Positions 9,144 to 18,117 of a stretch of 64,000 nucleotides of DNA are shown here, in pieces. The DNA is from Phyllobacterium endophyticum (lineage in GTDB: Bacteria; Pseudomonadota; Alphaproteobacteria; Rhizobiales; Rhizobiaceae), in assembly GCF_003010935.1 (NCBI RefSeq), contig NZ_PGGN01000002.1, positions 1,178,001 to 1,242,000 on the forward strand, given 5' to 3'. Every line of letters begins with the position of its first letter. Within the stretch, counting starts at the first letter, position 1. The position numbers and the translations under genes were made by a program. The notes under the pieces were generated by a model that was not told the origin of the DNA, ran no database searches, and saw nothing but the letters and a program-made list of their open reading frames with translations.

Positions 9144-10667
9144 ATCATTGCCGGACCAATATTTTCCGTTCTCGCGAGTCTCGCTTTCCGTGCCCAAAAT
9201 AAATGCCGCACGGCCATAATGATCGCTCGTAGCTGTTTTCTTGTCCTCAATCCAGGTAGAATATTTGGCATTCGCATTGAAGCCCGTGAGCCCTAGCGCC
9301 CATTTGGCGGTGCCTAAAACGAAATCGAAAAACTTATTGCCGGTCTCAATTTTGGAATTGAATATCATATCAAGAGTGCCGAGATTTGAGACAACCACAA
9401 CACTGTCTTTATCCATCTGCTGATGGAATACGGACTCATGTATACGCTCAAATGTAGTCTTGTTGCTGGTGCCGATCTCACCTTGACCATGGGTCAACCA
9501 GCCAAGGCTGGAAATTGTGTTATCCCGCGACATCCCCGTAAGAAGCTTGAGCGCGAGCGCTGCGGGACTCCAGGGATCCAGCAGATTGTAGGCATCGTCA
9601 AAAGAGATAACATTATTGGGTCCGGAGCGAATTTCCGGCTTTATCTCGTCGAAGATCTCCGGATTTTTCGTGCGCATCATTTCGATAGCTTCTTTGTAGG
9701 AGCTAAACTGGCCATATAGCCCGGTAAGACCGCCCCCACCCAGAAACGCGCTAAAGAGGAACTTCCCCAGTATGTCTTCCCCCTTCTGACCACCAAACTG
9801 CTTATAGAAATCCTTCAGCCCCGTTTTGCGACCATATCCCCAAGCGCAATAGACCGGATCATTCTCCACACCGAGATTGATGATGCTGCCATCATCTTCC
9901 AGCGTCGAGATCACCGGAGCCATGGCAGCGACGTATACCGAATCTTTGAAAAAGCCGCCTGCAAGCGTGGCTTTCAGACGGTGAAAGCTGTTTGTGAACG
10001 AGCCGCCAAGGCTTGCACCGGTAAAAACAACGCTTTTCGGGTCCAGATTGTTATCCTGTGCGAGGCAGCGCACCGCATTCAGCGCATAGTCCAGCCTTTG
10101 TCCAATCGTACCATCTGTCTGTTCGTCAAACTCTGGTATGTCGCCGGGTTTATCCTTCCCCGGCACATCATTTCCGTAGGACATGATACTGAGGTTCGCG
10201 ACTCTATCGCCTTCATACCGGGCGAGGACTTTTATTTGTGAGCCGCCGAATTTTGATAATTCCTTTACAATGTTGCCGTTCTTGTCCCGTATGACATCGC
10301 CATTCTTGTCCCTCTTGTCATTGATGCCGATGAACTTCCCTTCTTTATCGATAAGCTGGGTGGGGTCCTTGCTCAAGGTTTCGTAGAGATCACCGAGAAA
10401 GGCTTTGGTAAGTCCAATTCTGTCAAGCCAAGCCCGATTTTTGTCCAGGCTGCTTCCACCGCCATCAAGCTGCAGAGCCTTTAAAGTGGCGCTTTTGTCG
10501 ATCTTGTTCACATTGCCGGCATCCGTACCAAGAGCCCGCCAATGTTCGACGTCACCCTTGTCATTTACGATGTCCGCCTTGCGCTCTTTTGACAGATACT
10601 CCCCTTGGACAAGCTTGAGGGCGTGCATTGCTTTTTGATATTTTGCTTCGTCATTGAAAAAAGCCAT
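8223..10667 (-). CDS. Alpha/beta-hydrolase (lipase-like) RTX fusion protein, copy 1
   Basis: An 814-aa probable exported lipase/esterase. The first ~500 residues resemble the hydrolase domain of RTX lipases, with a nucleophile elbow GASLGG (Ser about 219) followed by FHRLK. The last ~300 residues carry DDAIETLSGNDYIDLSS and a compact RTX block (GTDGDDTIRSLNGND through GGFGNDRFYYEG), then an uncharged tail with aromatic residues typical of type I secretion. Start ATG at 10667 follows AAGGAGAG. Its C-terminal third is nearly identical to that of the next gene, while the N-terminal parts are only loosely alike. Substrate unknown; no secretion genes are adjacent. Confidence 0.85.
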   Translation of the reverse strand: MAFFNDEAKYQKAMHALKLVQGEYLSKERKADIVNDKGDVEHWRALGTDAGNVNKIDKSATLKALQLDGGGSSLDKNRAWLDRIGLTKAFLGDLYETLSKDPTQLIDKEGKFIGINDKRDKNGDVIRDKNGNIVKELSKFGGSQIKVLARYEGDRVANLSIMSYGNDVPGKDKPGDIPEFDEQTDGTIGQRLDYALNAVRCLAQDNNLDPKSVVFTGASLGGSFTNSFHRLKATLAGGFFKDSVYVAAMAPVISTLEDDGSIINLGVENDPVYCAWGYGRKTGLKDFYKQFGGQKGEDILGKFLFSAFLGGGGLTGLYGQFSSYKEAIEMMRTKNPEIFDEIKPEIRSGPNNVISFDDAYNLLDPWSPAALALKLLTGMSRDNTISSLGWLTHGQGEIGTSNKTTFERIHESVFHQQMDKDSVVVVSNLGTLDMIFNSKIETGNKFFDFVLGTAKWALGLTGFNANAKYSTWIEDKKTATSDHYGRAAFILGTESETRENGKYWSGNDFIRGGRGDDAIETLSGNDYIDLSSAAGLEHSKGTDIVYAGQDNDTVILDGYREDYVILGDKKSRTLYVYNPATGLKELHDVENLQFRGARWWGEAVVNWFSGLWGGTKHEGTFNVDVKSGQLSRYESWQFLFWHGGEVKNYGFNGHGGPNGGNNNANHLLGTDGDDTIRSLNGNDLIIGGKGNDTLMGDHGNDAVYGGEGNDQLYGGIGNDVLHGGFGNDRFYYEGTGFGIDTIGDFNTNANDRDVLTIDRSLFGNLGELLANAKWCGEGTISLVNNNSGVKLQGWASLDQFRAYANSHSEAFSFA

Positions 10668-10708
10668 ATTTTAATCTCTCCTTTTATTAATAAGTAAACG
10701 CTGGCGCC

Positions 10709-10837
10709 AAGCACCATGCTCGCGCTCCGGCAGCGGATGGGCTTCGGCCCGCGAATTCAAAAATTTTCTCTAAATTTTCCTCCGCGCTCCTCCCAAAGCA
10801 CGCGTATTACTCTTACGTTTACGTCCAAACCTGCCGG
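10709..10837. repeat. Duplicated leader upstream of hydrolase-RTX copy 1
   Basis: About 129 bases matching 13441-13567 in the leader of the paralogue with few changes. Both carry the segment TTACGTTTACGTCC, an imperfect palindrome, and a polypyrimidine stretch. Conservation outside the coding sequence suggests shared promoter or regulatory function, or recent duplication. Confidence 0.85.
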
Positions 10838-10910
10838 AAATTCGGCAAATGTTACTTGCTCGATAACTAAGTTGGCTTGGTCCGCGTTCATAGACGGCGA
10901 TGCAGGATGG

Positions 10911-10934
10911 CCGCGCCGGATTCTTCCGGCGCGG
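10911..10934 (-). terminator. GC-rich hairpin after hydrolase-RTX copy 2
   Basis: Stem CCGCGCCGG / CCGGCGCGG, identical to that at 8184-8205 with a slightly different loop. It lies 17 bases past the stop of the gene ending at 10952. No long T run. Confidence 0.55.
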
Positions 10935-10951
10935 TGTCCATGATCTGCGGA

Positions 10952-11872
10952 TCAGACGAAGTTGAACGCCTCGCTGTGGCTGTTGGCATAGGCCCTGAAT
11001 TGATCGAGACTAGCCCAACCCTGCAATTTCACGCCGCTATTGTTATTCACCAGCGAGATCGTGCCCTCGCCGCACCATTTGGCATTTGCCAGCAACTCGC
11101 CAAGATTGCCGAACAGCGACCTGTCAATGGTCAGCACATCCCGGTCATTGGCATTGGTGTTGAAATCGCCGATCGTATCGATGCCGAAGCCGGTGCCTTC
11201 ATAATAAAAACGATCATTGCCAAAGCCGCCGTGAAGGACGTCATTGCCAATACCGCCATAAAGCTGATCGTTGCCCTCGCCGCCATAAACCGCATCATTG
11301 CCGTGGTCGCCCATGAGCGTATCATTGCCCTTGCCGCCGATGATGAGATCGTTGCCGTTCAGGCTGCGGATCGTATCGTCGCCATCCGTGCCGAGGAGAT
11401 GGTTGGCATTGTTGTTGCCTCCGTTCGGACCACCATGGCCGTTGAAACCATAGTTTTTTACCTCGCCGCCATGCCAGAACAGAAACTGCCAGCTCTCATA
11501 GCGGCTAAGCTGGCCGCTCTTCACATCGACATTGAAAGTGCCCTCATGCTTGGTGCCGCCCCACAGGCCCGAGAACCAGTTCACCACTGCTTCGCCCCAC
11601 CAGCGCGCACCGCGGAACTGCAGATTTTCCACATCATGCAGTTCTTTAAGGCCGGTGGCCGGGTTATAGACATAAAGCGTGCGCGATTTTTTATCGCCAA
11701 GGATAACGTAATCCTCGCGATAGCCATCGAGTATCACCGTGTCATTGTCCTGACCGGCATAGACGATATCCGTGCCCTTCGAGTGCTCCAATCCGGCCGC
11801 CGAACTCAGATCGATATAATCATTGCCGCTAAGCGTCTCTATGGCATCATCGCCGCGCCCGCCGCGGATGAG
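10952..11872 (-). repeat. Near-identical 3' block shared with 8223-9143
   Basis: Partner of the 8223-9143 block. The two direct copies lie about 1.8 kb apart and could recombine with each other. Confidence 0.95.
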
Positions 11873-13390
11873 ATCGTTGTCATTCGTGCCGAGAATGAAG
11901 GCCGCTGCGCCATAATGATCGCTCGTCGGCGTCTTCTTGTCTTCCACCCAGATTTTGCCCTGCAGTTTCGAGGTGAGATGCGAAAGAACAATGACGCTGT
12001 CGCGGTCCATGACATCATGAAAGACCGAACCATAAATGCGATCTACTGCATCGCTCATTGGCATGCTGCCATGCGTCGCCCAACCGCTGCTCGCGACGGT
12101 CTTGTTGTTGAGCTGCATATTAAGCAGATTGGCAATCCACTCGCTCGCGCCAAGCAGACCGTTCTGCTGATGATAAGCATCGTCAAAAACGACCAGGTTA
12201 TTGGGGCCAGAGGCAACATAGGGCCTGAAATTATCGAATACACCGATATAATGGGTGATGAAGCTTTTGAAAGTATCCGGTTTGATGAATTTTGAGGGAT
12301 CCCTGCCCTTGTTGAAAACTTTAGTGACAAGATGCTGAAAGTTTTTATCAGTGAGAAGGCCCGTCAGAAACTTGGATGTATCTTCGCGTTTGACAATTTG
12401 AACCACAATTTTGCTGAGCGTGAAAAACAAGGGACCCAGGTTTTCAAACAAATCCGTCCAGCCGAGCTTGCTCGTATCCGGCATGCCGTTCTTGAACAGC
12501 CGGCGGAAATCGTCGTAGCCTTCGGGCGTGCCGTGATCCCACAGTCCATAGACCGGATCATTTTCAGCGCCGATACTGAATATTCTGCCGTCCCGCTCCT
12601 CCGGCGAGATGGCGCCGGGAGCACCCGCGAAATAAAACGAATCCTTGAAGAACCCGGTTTTCAAGCGATGGAAACTGCTGATAATGCCACCGCCGAGGCT
12701 GTAGCCGGCGAACATTATATCCTTGCCTTCGATACCGTTTGCCCGGGCGGTTTTTTCCACGGCGCTCAGAATATAGCCGAATTTTCGTGCCATGGTGAGA
12801 TTGGCTTCGGCGTCTTTCTCAGGGAAATCCAGCGCACCATTGGTGCCGAGTGCGGTAATGGCGAGGGAAATGATGTTTCCCTTGTCATCATATTGCGCAA
12901 GAACCTGCACCTGAGCGCCGCCATCGGGGGAGATGCTATATTTTCCCGTCGGCTTGTCGTTGGCATCGTATTCGACATTGAAGCCACGAAAGAACCCATG
13001 GCTGTCGATAAGCTGGGTGAGATCGGTTATCGGCTTGCCATCATCGCCTAGATAGGTGCCGTCCTTGAAACTATCTGCGGTGATGCCCAAGGCTTGCAGA
13101 ATGGCAAGCCTGATATCCTTCGTATAGGCATCGTTCTGTTTGTCGCCATTCTTGTCGGTGAAAAACACCGGGGCCGGACCGCCGATCTGCTTCCAGCCCT
13201 TCATGCCGCTTTCTTCGGTCAGATGAAACTTGCCTTTTTCATTGACCAGTCCCCCAAAGGCTCCGGTTCCATACTCGTCGATGGTTTTATCAACGCTCTT
13301 TTGATCCCTATAGGACCCCTCGCTGAGCAGCACGAGTTTCCAGCCAAGGCTGGCTTTTTGATATTGTACTTCGTCTTTGAAAAATGGCAT
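10952..13390 (-). CDS. Alpha/beta-hydrolase (lipase-like) RTX fusion protein, copy 2
   Basis: An 812-aa paralogue of the preceding protein with the same plan: hydrolase domain with nucleophile elbow GYSLGGG (Ser about 231) followed by FHRLKTGFFKDSFYFAG, then the RTX block at the C-terminus. The start at 13390 (MPFFKDEVQYQ) has AGGAGA 9 bases upstream; a longer frame up to 13492 would include the conserved leader and is rejected. The N-terminal ~500 residues differ clearly from copy 1, so the pair may act on different substrates while sharing one secretion/calcium module. Probably transcribed separately, because each copy has its own leader and hairpin. Confidence 0.85.
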   Translation of the reverse strand: MPFFKDEVQYQKASLGWKLVLLSEGSYRDQKSVDKTIDEYGTGAFGGLVNEKGKFHLTEESGMKGWKQIGGPAPVFFTDKNGDKQNDAYTKDIRLAILQALGITADSFKDGTYLGDDGKPITDLTQLIDSHGFFRGFNVEYDANDKPTGKYSISPDGGAQVQVLAQYDDKGNIISLAITALGTNGALDFPEKDAEANLTMARKFGYILSAVEKTARANGIEGKDIMFAGYSLGGGIISSFHRLKTGFFKDSFYFAGAPGAISPEERDGRIFSIGAENDPVYGLWDHGTPEGYDDFRRLFKNGMPDTSKLGWTDLFENLGPLFFTLSKIVVQIVKREDTSKFLTGLLTDKNFQHLVTKVFNKGRDPSKFIKPDTFKSFITHYIGVFDNFRPYVASGPNNLVVFDDAYHQQNGLLGASEWIANLLNMQLNNKTVASSGWATHGSMPMSDAVDRIYGSVFHDVMDRDSVIVLSHLTSKLQGKIWVEDKKTPTSDHYGAAAFILGTNDNDLIRGGRGDDAIETLSGNDYIDLSSAAGLEHSKGTDIVYAGQDNDTVILDGYREDYVILGDKKSRTLYVYNPATGLKELHDVENLQFRGARWWGEAVVNWFSGLWGGTKHEGTFNVDVKSGQLSRYESWQFLFWHGGEVKNYGFNGHGGPNGGNNNANHLLGTDGDDTIRSLNGNDLIIGGKGNDTLMGDHGNDAVYGGEGNDQLYGGIGNDVLHGGFGNDRFYYEGTGFGIDTIGDFNTNANDRDVLTIDRSLFGNLGELLANAKWCGEGTISLVNNNSGVKLQGWASLDQFRAYANSHSEAFNFV

Positions 13391-13440
13391 TGCTCGTTTC
13401 TCCTGAAAAATAGGTGATAGATGAATAAAGGCCGGCGGCA

Positions 13441-13567
13441 AGCACCATGCTCGCGCTCCGGCAGCGGATGGGCTTCGGCCCGGCGAATTCAATAATTTTC
13501 TCTAAATTTCCTCCGCGCTCCTCCCAAAGCACGGGAATTACTCTTACGTTTACGTCCAAATCTGCCG
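13441..13567. repeat. Duplicated leader upstream of hydrolase-RTX copy 2
   Basis: Partner of 10709-10837, about 50 bases upstream of the start codon of copy 2. Confidence 0.85.
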
Positions 13568-13639
13568 ATGATAGCAGGATGCGGTTTCCTGGTGGCCGGC
13601 CGGACTGACTACCGGTTCGGATAAGGTGCGACGATAAAT

Positions 13640-14551
13640 CTAAGCCGCCGCTGCGATACGGGCTCTGGCAAAAGCGCCGATCCTGGCGATTGCCTCGCGT
13701 GCCTCGCGCAATTGCGAGCCGAAGATTTGCCAGACGTGCCACATGGAAGGCCAGATCTCCAGATCGACGGCAATGCCCGCGGCACGCGCAGTTTCCGCCA
13801 GATCGACCGAATCGCTTAGCAGGATTTCGTCGTCGCCCACCTGGATGAACATCGGCGGGAAGCCACCCTGCAGACAGCCGAAAAGCGGCGATATCCCACA
13901 ATGATCGAGAGCATGGGTTCCGGCATAGGCGCGCGCTGAACTTTGCAGACGAAGCGTGTCGGAAAAGAATGGATCGCGCTTGCGGCGCGTCTTCATGCTC
14001 TTGCCGGTCAGCGTCAGATTGGTCCATGGGGAAAGACAGATAAGGCCGGCAGGTAACGGGACCTGCGCGTCGCGCAGCCGCAAGGCGGTCGCCAAGGCGA
14101 GGCCACCGCCAGCGGAATCCCCCGCCAGCAGAATGCGCTGCGGCGCAATTTGCTGATCATGCAACAGCCAGTCATAGGCCCGCACCGCATCCTCAAGCCC
14201 TGCGGAAAAGGGATGTTCCGGAGCAAGGCGATAGCCGAGCACAAGCACAGCGATGCCGCTCGCCCTGGCAATTTCAGCAGCGAGCGTGCGATGCGTATCG
14301 AGCGAACCGGCTGTATAAGCGCCGCCATGCAGATAAAGAATGACCGCGCCTTTCGTCTGGCCCGCAGGAATTACCCATTCTGATTGCCTCCCGGCAACAT
14401 CCACCAGTCTCGTTTCCACGCCCGGTGGCATTGCGAAGCGGCGGGTGGCATCTTCCATGCCCTGACGCGCTTCTTCAAATGACCTGGCGCCGGCTCCGCG
14501 CATCTTGCGCCGGATGACCGACCTGTAGAGATAGCTCTTGATGCTTGGCAA
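13640..14551 (-). CDS. Alpha/beta hydrolase, HSL-type esterase
   Basis: A 303-aa serine esterase of the hormone-sensitive-lipase family. The oxyanion motif HGGAY is at about residues 75-79, the nucleophile motif GDSAGG has Ser about 146, the acid is likely in VGDDEILLSDS, and the histidine in WPSMWHVW. No signal peptide, so a cytoplasmic enzyme on small esters or carboxylic substrates is likely. I prefer the TTG start at 14551 because GGGGAGGGG precedes it at good spacing; a GTG at 14587 is the alternative. It is the last accessory gene before the lytic transglycosylase, which is divergent. Confidence 0.88.
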   Translation of the reverse strand: MPSIKSYLYRSVIRRKMRGAGARSFEEARQGMEDATRRFAMPPGVETRLVDVAGRQSEWVIPAGQTKGAVILYLHGGAYTAGSLDTHRTLAAEIARASGIAVLVLGYRLAPEHPFSAGLEDAVRAYDWLLHDQQIAPQRILLAGDSAGGGLALATALRLRDAQVPLPAGLICLSPWTNLTLTGKSMKTRRKRDPFFSDTLRLQSSARAYAGTHALDHCGISPLFGCLQGGFPPMFIQVGDDEILLSDSVDLAETARAAGIAVDLEIWPSMWHVWQIFGSQLREAREAIARIGAFARARIAAAA

Positions 14552-14849
14552 TCGAATTCCCCTCCCCGGGCTCAAGCAGCACCCCACCTCCCATGCCGCT
14601 TGTTTAGTCCGAAGGAATTAATCCGGCTTCGAATTTCTTTGCAATTCGACTTAGGTAGCATATTCGGGCGCAGCTAACGGGAATGACCGCCCAAGCTCTC
14701 CCACGGAACCCACTCAAAACTTCGAATGCCAATCTATCGAATAACCCTTTGTTAATACTGCTTTCATACGTCCGCCATTATCATATGCTTTCGTCAAGCC
14801 TTCGGATCAGGGGCAATCACGATCCGCTTCATATAAACTGGTAGCGCTC

Positions 14850-16958
14850 ATGCTGAGAACGTCTGTTTTGCGTCATATCCTTCTTGGCCTCACGCTCGCG
14901 TGGACGGCGTCGGCTTCGCACGCCCAGAACCCGGTGCCTTCGGCAGCATTGCCCGTGCCGGAGCTGAAGCCCTTTGCCCCGGCGCAAACCCGCGTGAGCC
15001 CCGCGATCCAGGCGGCGCTGCATCCGGACCCGGTGACGACATCGGGCATCGGACGGAGTTCAAAACCGACGGCAATCGCGGGGAGCCTGAAAAGCGGCCT
15101 CGACGCCATTGCCGCGGGTGACGTGCGCAGGGCCATCGGCATTCGCAACGGCCTGCCGTCGCAGGCGCTCGACCGGCATATATTGACCTGGGCCATCGGG
15201 CTGTCGAATGCGCCGGGCGTTCCCAGCTCCGAGATCGCGCAAGCTGCCGCCGAACTGCCGGGCTGGCCTGGCATGGCGACCTTCCGCAACAATTCCGAGC
15301 GGGCGTTGCTCAAGGAGAATCCCGCGCCCTCCGTCGTCATCAGCGCTTTTGGCAATACCGCGCCGCAGACAACCGAAGGCATGGTCGTGCTGGCACGCGC
15401 CTATGTCGCGACGGGCAACCAGCGTGCCGCACGGCAAATCCTCGGGCCTTTCTGGCGGACCAAGAAGCTCGATGACAGCCAGGAGGCGATGATCCTCAAG
15501 GAGTTTTCGCAGGTGATCGCGCGCGAGGACCACCTGACGCGCATGCTGACCATGCTCTATGAGGGCAAGGTGAAATCTGCCGGGCGCGTGGCCAAGCTCG
15601 CTGGTGCGACCTCATTATACCAGGCCTTTGCCGCCGTACTGCAAAAGGCGCCGGACGCCGGCAAGAAGCTGGCACAGGTGGATGGTTCCTGGGCGCGGAA
15701 TGCGGCCTTTATCTTTGCAAAGGCGCAATATCTGCGCCGGCAGGAGAAATACAGCGAAGCGGCCGAAGTCATGGCTACGGCACCGCGCGATGCGGCTTCG
15801 CTGGTCGATCCGGACGCTTGGTGGACCGAGCGCCGGGTGCTGTCGCGCGAGCTTCTCGACATTGGCGATGCAAAGCGGGCTTACCGGCTGGCCGCCATGC
15901 ACAGCGCCGAGACGCCCGCCGTCGCAGCGGATGCAGAGTTCCACGCGGGCTGGATGGCGCTTCGGGCGCTGAACGACCCGAATACGGCTCATAAGCATTT
16001 TGCCCGCATCGCCGAGCTTTCATCAAAGCCGATGTCGGCATCGCGAGCCTATTACTGGCTCGGCCGTGCGGCGGAGGCCGGCAGCCCGGGAAATGCGCGC
16101 GAATATTACGCGCGGGCTTCACGCTATGGCACGACGTTCTACGGCCAGCTCGCGGCCGCGAAGCTTGGCCAGACCGGCCTGCAACTTCCCTACCCGCGCC
16201 CCACCGATGCCGATCGCGCACGATTTGCACAGCGCGAGGCGGTGCAGGCGATCAAGCGGCTTGAGGATACGGGCTACGATTCGCGCGCAGCGATGCTCTA
16301 TACGAGCCTTGCACAGGAACTCGACAGCCCGGGCGAACTCGCCTTGCTGGCGGTAATGGCGGAACGCAAGAACAACCATTATGTCGCCTTGCGGGTCGGC
16401 AAGGCCGCCGCACAGCGCGGTATCGATGTCGGCGCCTTGTCCCACCCCATCGGCGCCATCCCTGGAAATGCCAATATCTCCGGATCCGGTACGGCCCTCG
16501 CCTATGCGATTGCCCGGCAGGAGAGCGAGTTCAATCCGGCCGCGGTCTCCAGCGCCGGGGCGCGCGGACTGCTGCAGCTTTTGCCGGGAACGGCAAAGGG
16601 CGTCGCCACCCGCGCCGGCATGAGCTATTCGGCGGACCGACTTACAACGGACGCGGCCTATAACGCGACGCTCGGCGCGAAGTTTCTCGGCGAGCAGATC
16701 TCGAAGTTCGATGGTTCGTATGTACTTACGTTTGCCGGATACAATGCCGGGCCGACACGGGCGAACCAGTGGATCGCGAAATACGGCGATCCACGCGGCA
16801 AGCCACTCGACGAGGTCGTCGACTGGATCGAGCGGATTCCCTATACCGAGACACGCAACTACGTGCAGCGTGTGATGGAGAACTACGAAGTATATAAGTC
16901 GCGGCTTACCGGTAAGGCGCAGATCGAGACCGATCTGACCGCCGGGCGGCGTGGTTGA
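14850..16958 (+). CDS. slt: Soluble lytic murein transglycosylase
   Basis: Cleaves peptidoglycan glycan strands in the periplasm. The 702-aa protein starts with a signal peptide ending near SHAQ. A long alpha-helical superhelical region follows, then the C-terminal SLT domain: AYAIARQESEFNPAAVSSAG with the catalytic glutamate at about residue 559, GLLQLLPGTAKGVA, FAGYNAGPTRANQWI, and the VDWIERIPYTETRNYV end. In related genomes slt lies beside dapA; here the two are separated by the RTX block. The following hydrolase gene overlaps its last 8 bases. Confidence 0.95.
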   Translation: MLRTSVLRHILLGLTLAWTASASHAQNPVPSAALPVPELKPFAPAQTRVSPAIQAALHPDPVTTSGIGRSSKPTAIAGSLKSGLDAIAAGDVRRAIGIRNGLPSQALDRHILTWAIGLSNAPGVPSSEIAQAAAELPGWPGMATFRNNSERALLKENPAPSVVISAFGNTAPQTTEGMVVLARAYVATGNQRAARQILGPFWRTKKLDDSQEAMILKEFSQVIAREDHLTRMLTMLYEGKVKSAGRVAKLAGATSLYQAFAAVLQKAPDAGKKLAQVDGSWARNAAFIFAKAQYLRRQEKYSEAAEVMATAPRDAASLVDPDAWWTERRVLSRELLDIGDAKRAYRLAAMHSAETPAVAADAEFHAGWMALRALNDPNTAHKHFARIAELSSKPMSASRAYYWLGRAAEAGSPGNAREYYARASRYGTTFYGQLAAAKLGQTGLQLPYPRPTDADRARFAQREAVQAIKRLEDTGYDSRAAMLYTSLAQELDSPGELALLAVMAERKNNHYVALRVGKAAAQRGIDVGALSHPIGAIPGNANISGSGTALAYAIARQESEFNPAAVSSAGARGLLQLLPGTAKGVATRAGMSYSADRLTTDAAYNATLGAKFLGEQISKFDGSYVLTFAGYNAGPTRANQWIAKYGDPRGKPLDEVVDWIERIPYTETRNYVQRVMENYEVYKSRLTGKAQIETDLTAGRRG

Positions 16959-17847
16959 TCGCTTGGCTTTTCGCGAGATTTCTTACGATGCGCCGGACGG
17001 GCTGAAGCTTTACGCCCGCGTGTATGAACCTGTGCGGGAACTCGAAAAGCTGCCGCTGGTGTGCCTGCCGGGGTTAACGCGCAATTCCAGAGACTTTCAC
17101 GAACTCGCGCAGACGCTGGCGCAACATGCGCAAACGCCGCGACGCGTGATCAGCTTCGACTATCGCGGGCGCGGCCTCTCCGCCTATGATCCCGATTTCA
17201 CCCATTATAATATCGGCATCGAAGCGGGCGACGTGATCGCCGGACTTGCTGCGCTCGATATCAGCAAGGCGGTGTTTCTCGGGACCTCACGTGGCGGACT
17301 GATAATCCACATTGTTGCGGCGATTGCTCCGCAGCTTCTGGCCGGCGTGATCCTCAACGATATCGGGCCGGAGATTGCGCCGGCGGGTTTGCTGCAGATC
17401 AGCCACTATTTGCGCAACCCGCAAATCCCGTCGACCATTGCTGAAGCCGCGGAAATCCAGCGTGCCGTGCACGGCGCAGCATTTCCGGCGCTGAGAGACG
17501 CGGACTGGGAGCGTTTCGCCCGGGCGATCTACCGCGAGACCGATGGAGTGATACGCCCGGACTTCGACCCCAACCTGGTGCGGACGCTGGACGGCATCGA
17601 CTTTACCCGGAAACTGGCGGACTTGTGGCCGCAATTCGACCTGATGAGCGAACTGCCCATGCTGGTTATCCGGGGCGAGAATACGCCATTGCTTGCCGCT
17701 GAAACTGTCGAGGAAATGACGCGCAGGCACAAGGCGCTGCAGGTCATCCATGTGGCAGGGCAAGGCCATACACCGATGCTGGAAACCGGGCGCCTGCCCG
17801 AACTGATCGCAGCATTTGTGGCTGGTGTGGATTTACGCGCGGTTTAG
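16951..17847 (+). CDS. Alpha/beta hydrolase fold protein
   Basis: A 298-aa cytoplasmic alpha/beta hydrolase. Visible features: VCLPGLTRNSRDFHELA (oxyanion region), FDYRGRGLSAYD, the nucleophile elbow GTSRGG (Ser about 113), and a C-terminal GQGHTPMLE with the catalytic histidine. The GTG start at 16951 overlaps the end of slt by 8 bases, so translation is probably coupled. The same pairing is common in Rhizobiales (family knowledge), but the substrate is unknown. Confidence 0.9.
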   Translation: MVDRLAFREISYDAPDGLKLYARVYEPVRELEKLPLVCLPGLTRNSRDFHELAQTLAQHAQTPRRVISFDYRGRGLSAYDPDFTHYNIGIEAGDVIAGLAALDISKAVFLGTSRGGLIIHIVAAIAPQLLAGVILNDIGPEIAPAGLLQISHYLRNPQIPSTIAEAAEIQRAVHGAAFPALRDADWERFARAIYRETDGVIRPDFDPNLVRTLDGIDFTRKLADLWPQFDLMSELPMLVIRGENTPLLAAETVEEMTRRHKALQVIHVAGQGHTPMLETGRLPELIAAFVAGVDLRAV

Positions 17848-17876
17848 GTTTCGGGCCTTGGAGCAGTTCTTGCCTG

Positions 17877-18103
17877 GAAATACTGCTGTGCGTGGTTCGA
17901 CAAGCTCACCATGAGGGAGGTGAGTTGACTGCAGGTGGGCACTTGCAGGGAATGGAGTTGACTGCAGGCATGGGGTTGGCTGCAGAGAGTGGGCTAATTG
18001 CGCGGGCTTGGTCGACTGCAGAAATTCAGCACGTCAGCGATTGTCGTTGCAACACTCTACTTCCCTCATGGTGAGCTTGTCGAACCACGCATAGCAGCAT
18101 TGC
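17877..18103. repeat. MITE-like element with long terminal inverted repeats
   Basis: A perfect 29-base inverted repeat (17890-17918 and 18062-18090) extends imperfectly to about 42 bases per arm, enclosing about 143 bases. The arm core GTTCGACAAGCTCACC resembles widespread REP-type palindromes. The inside has repeated GAGTTGACTGCAGG (17922 and 17955) and degenerate copies. It contains no gene. It lies between the stop of a plus-strand gene and the stop of a minus-strand gene, and could also act as a bidirectional terminator. Confidence 0.8.
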
Positions 18104-18117
18104 CAAACGGAAAACGC

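Noticed and set aside
10877-12295. Long plus-strand open frame (472 codons) and its twin at 8247-9296
   Set aside because: They are antisense to the hydrolase-RTX genes. The minus-strand proteins have catalytic and RTX motifs; the antisense products are rich in Ala/Ile repeats that mirror the RTX code. No ribosome-binding sites.
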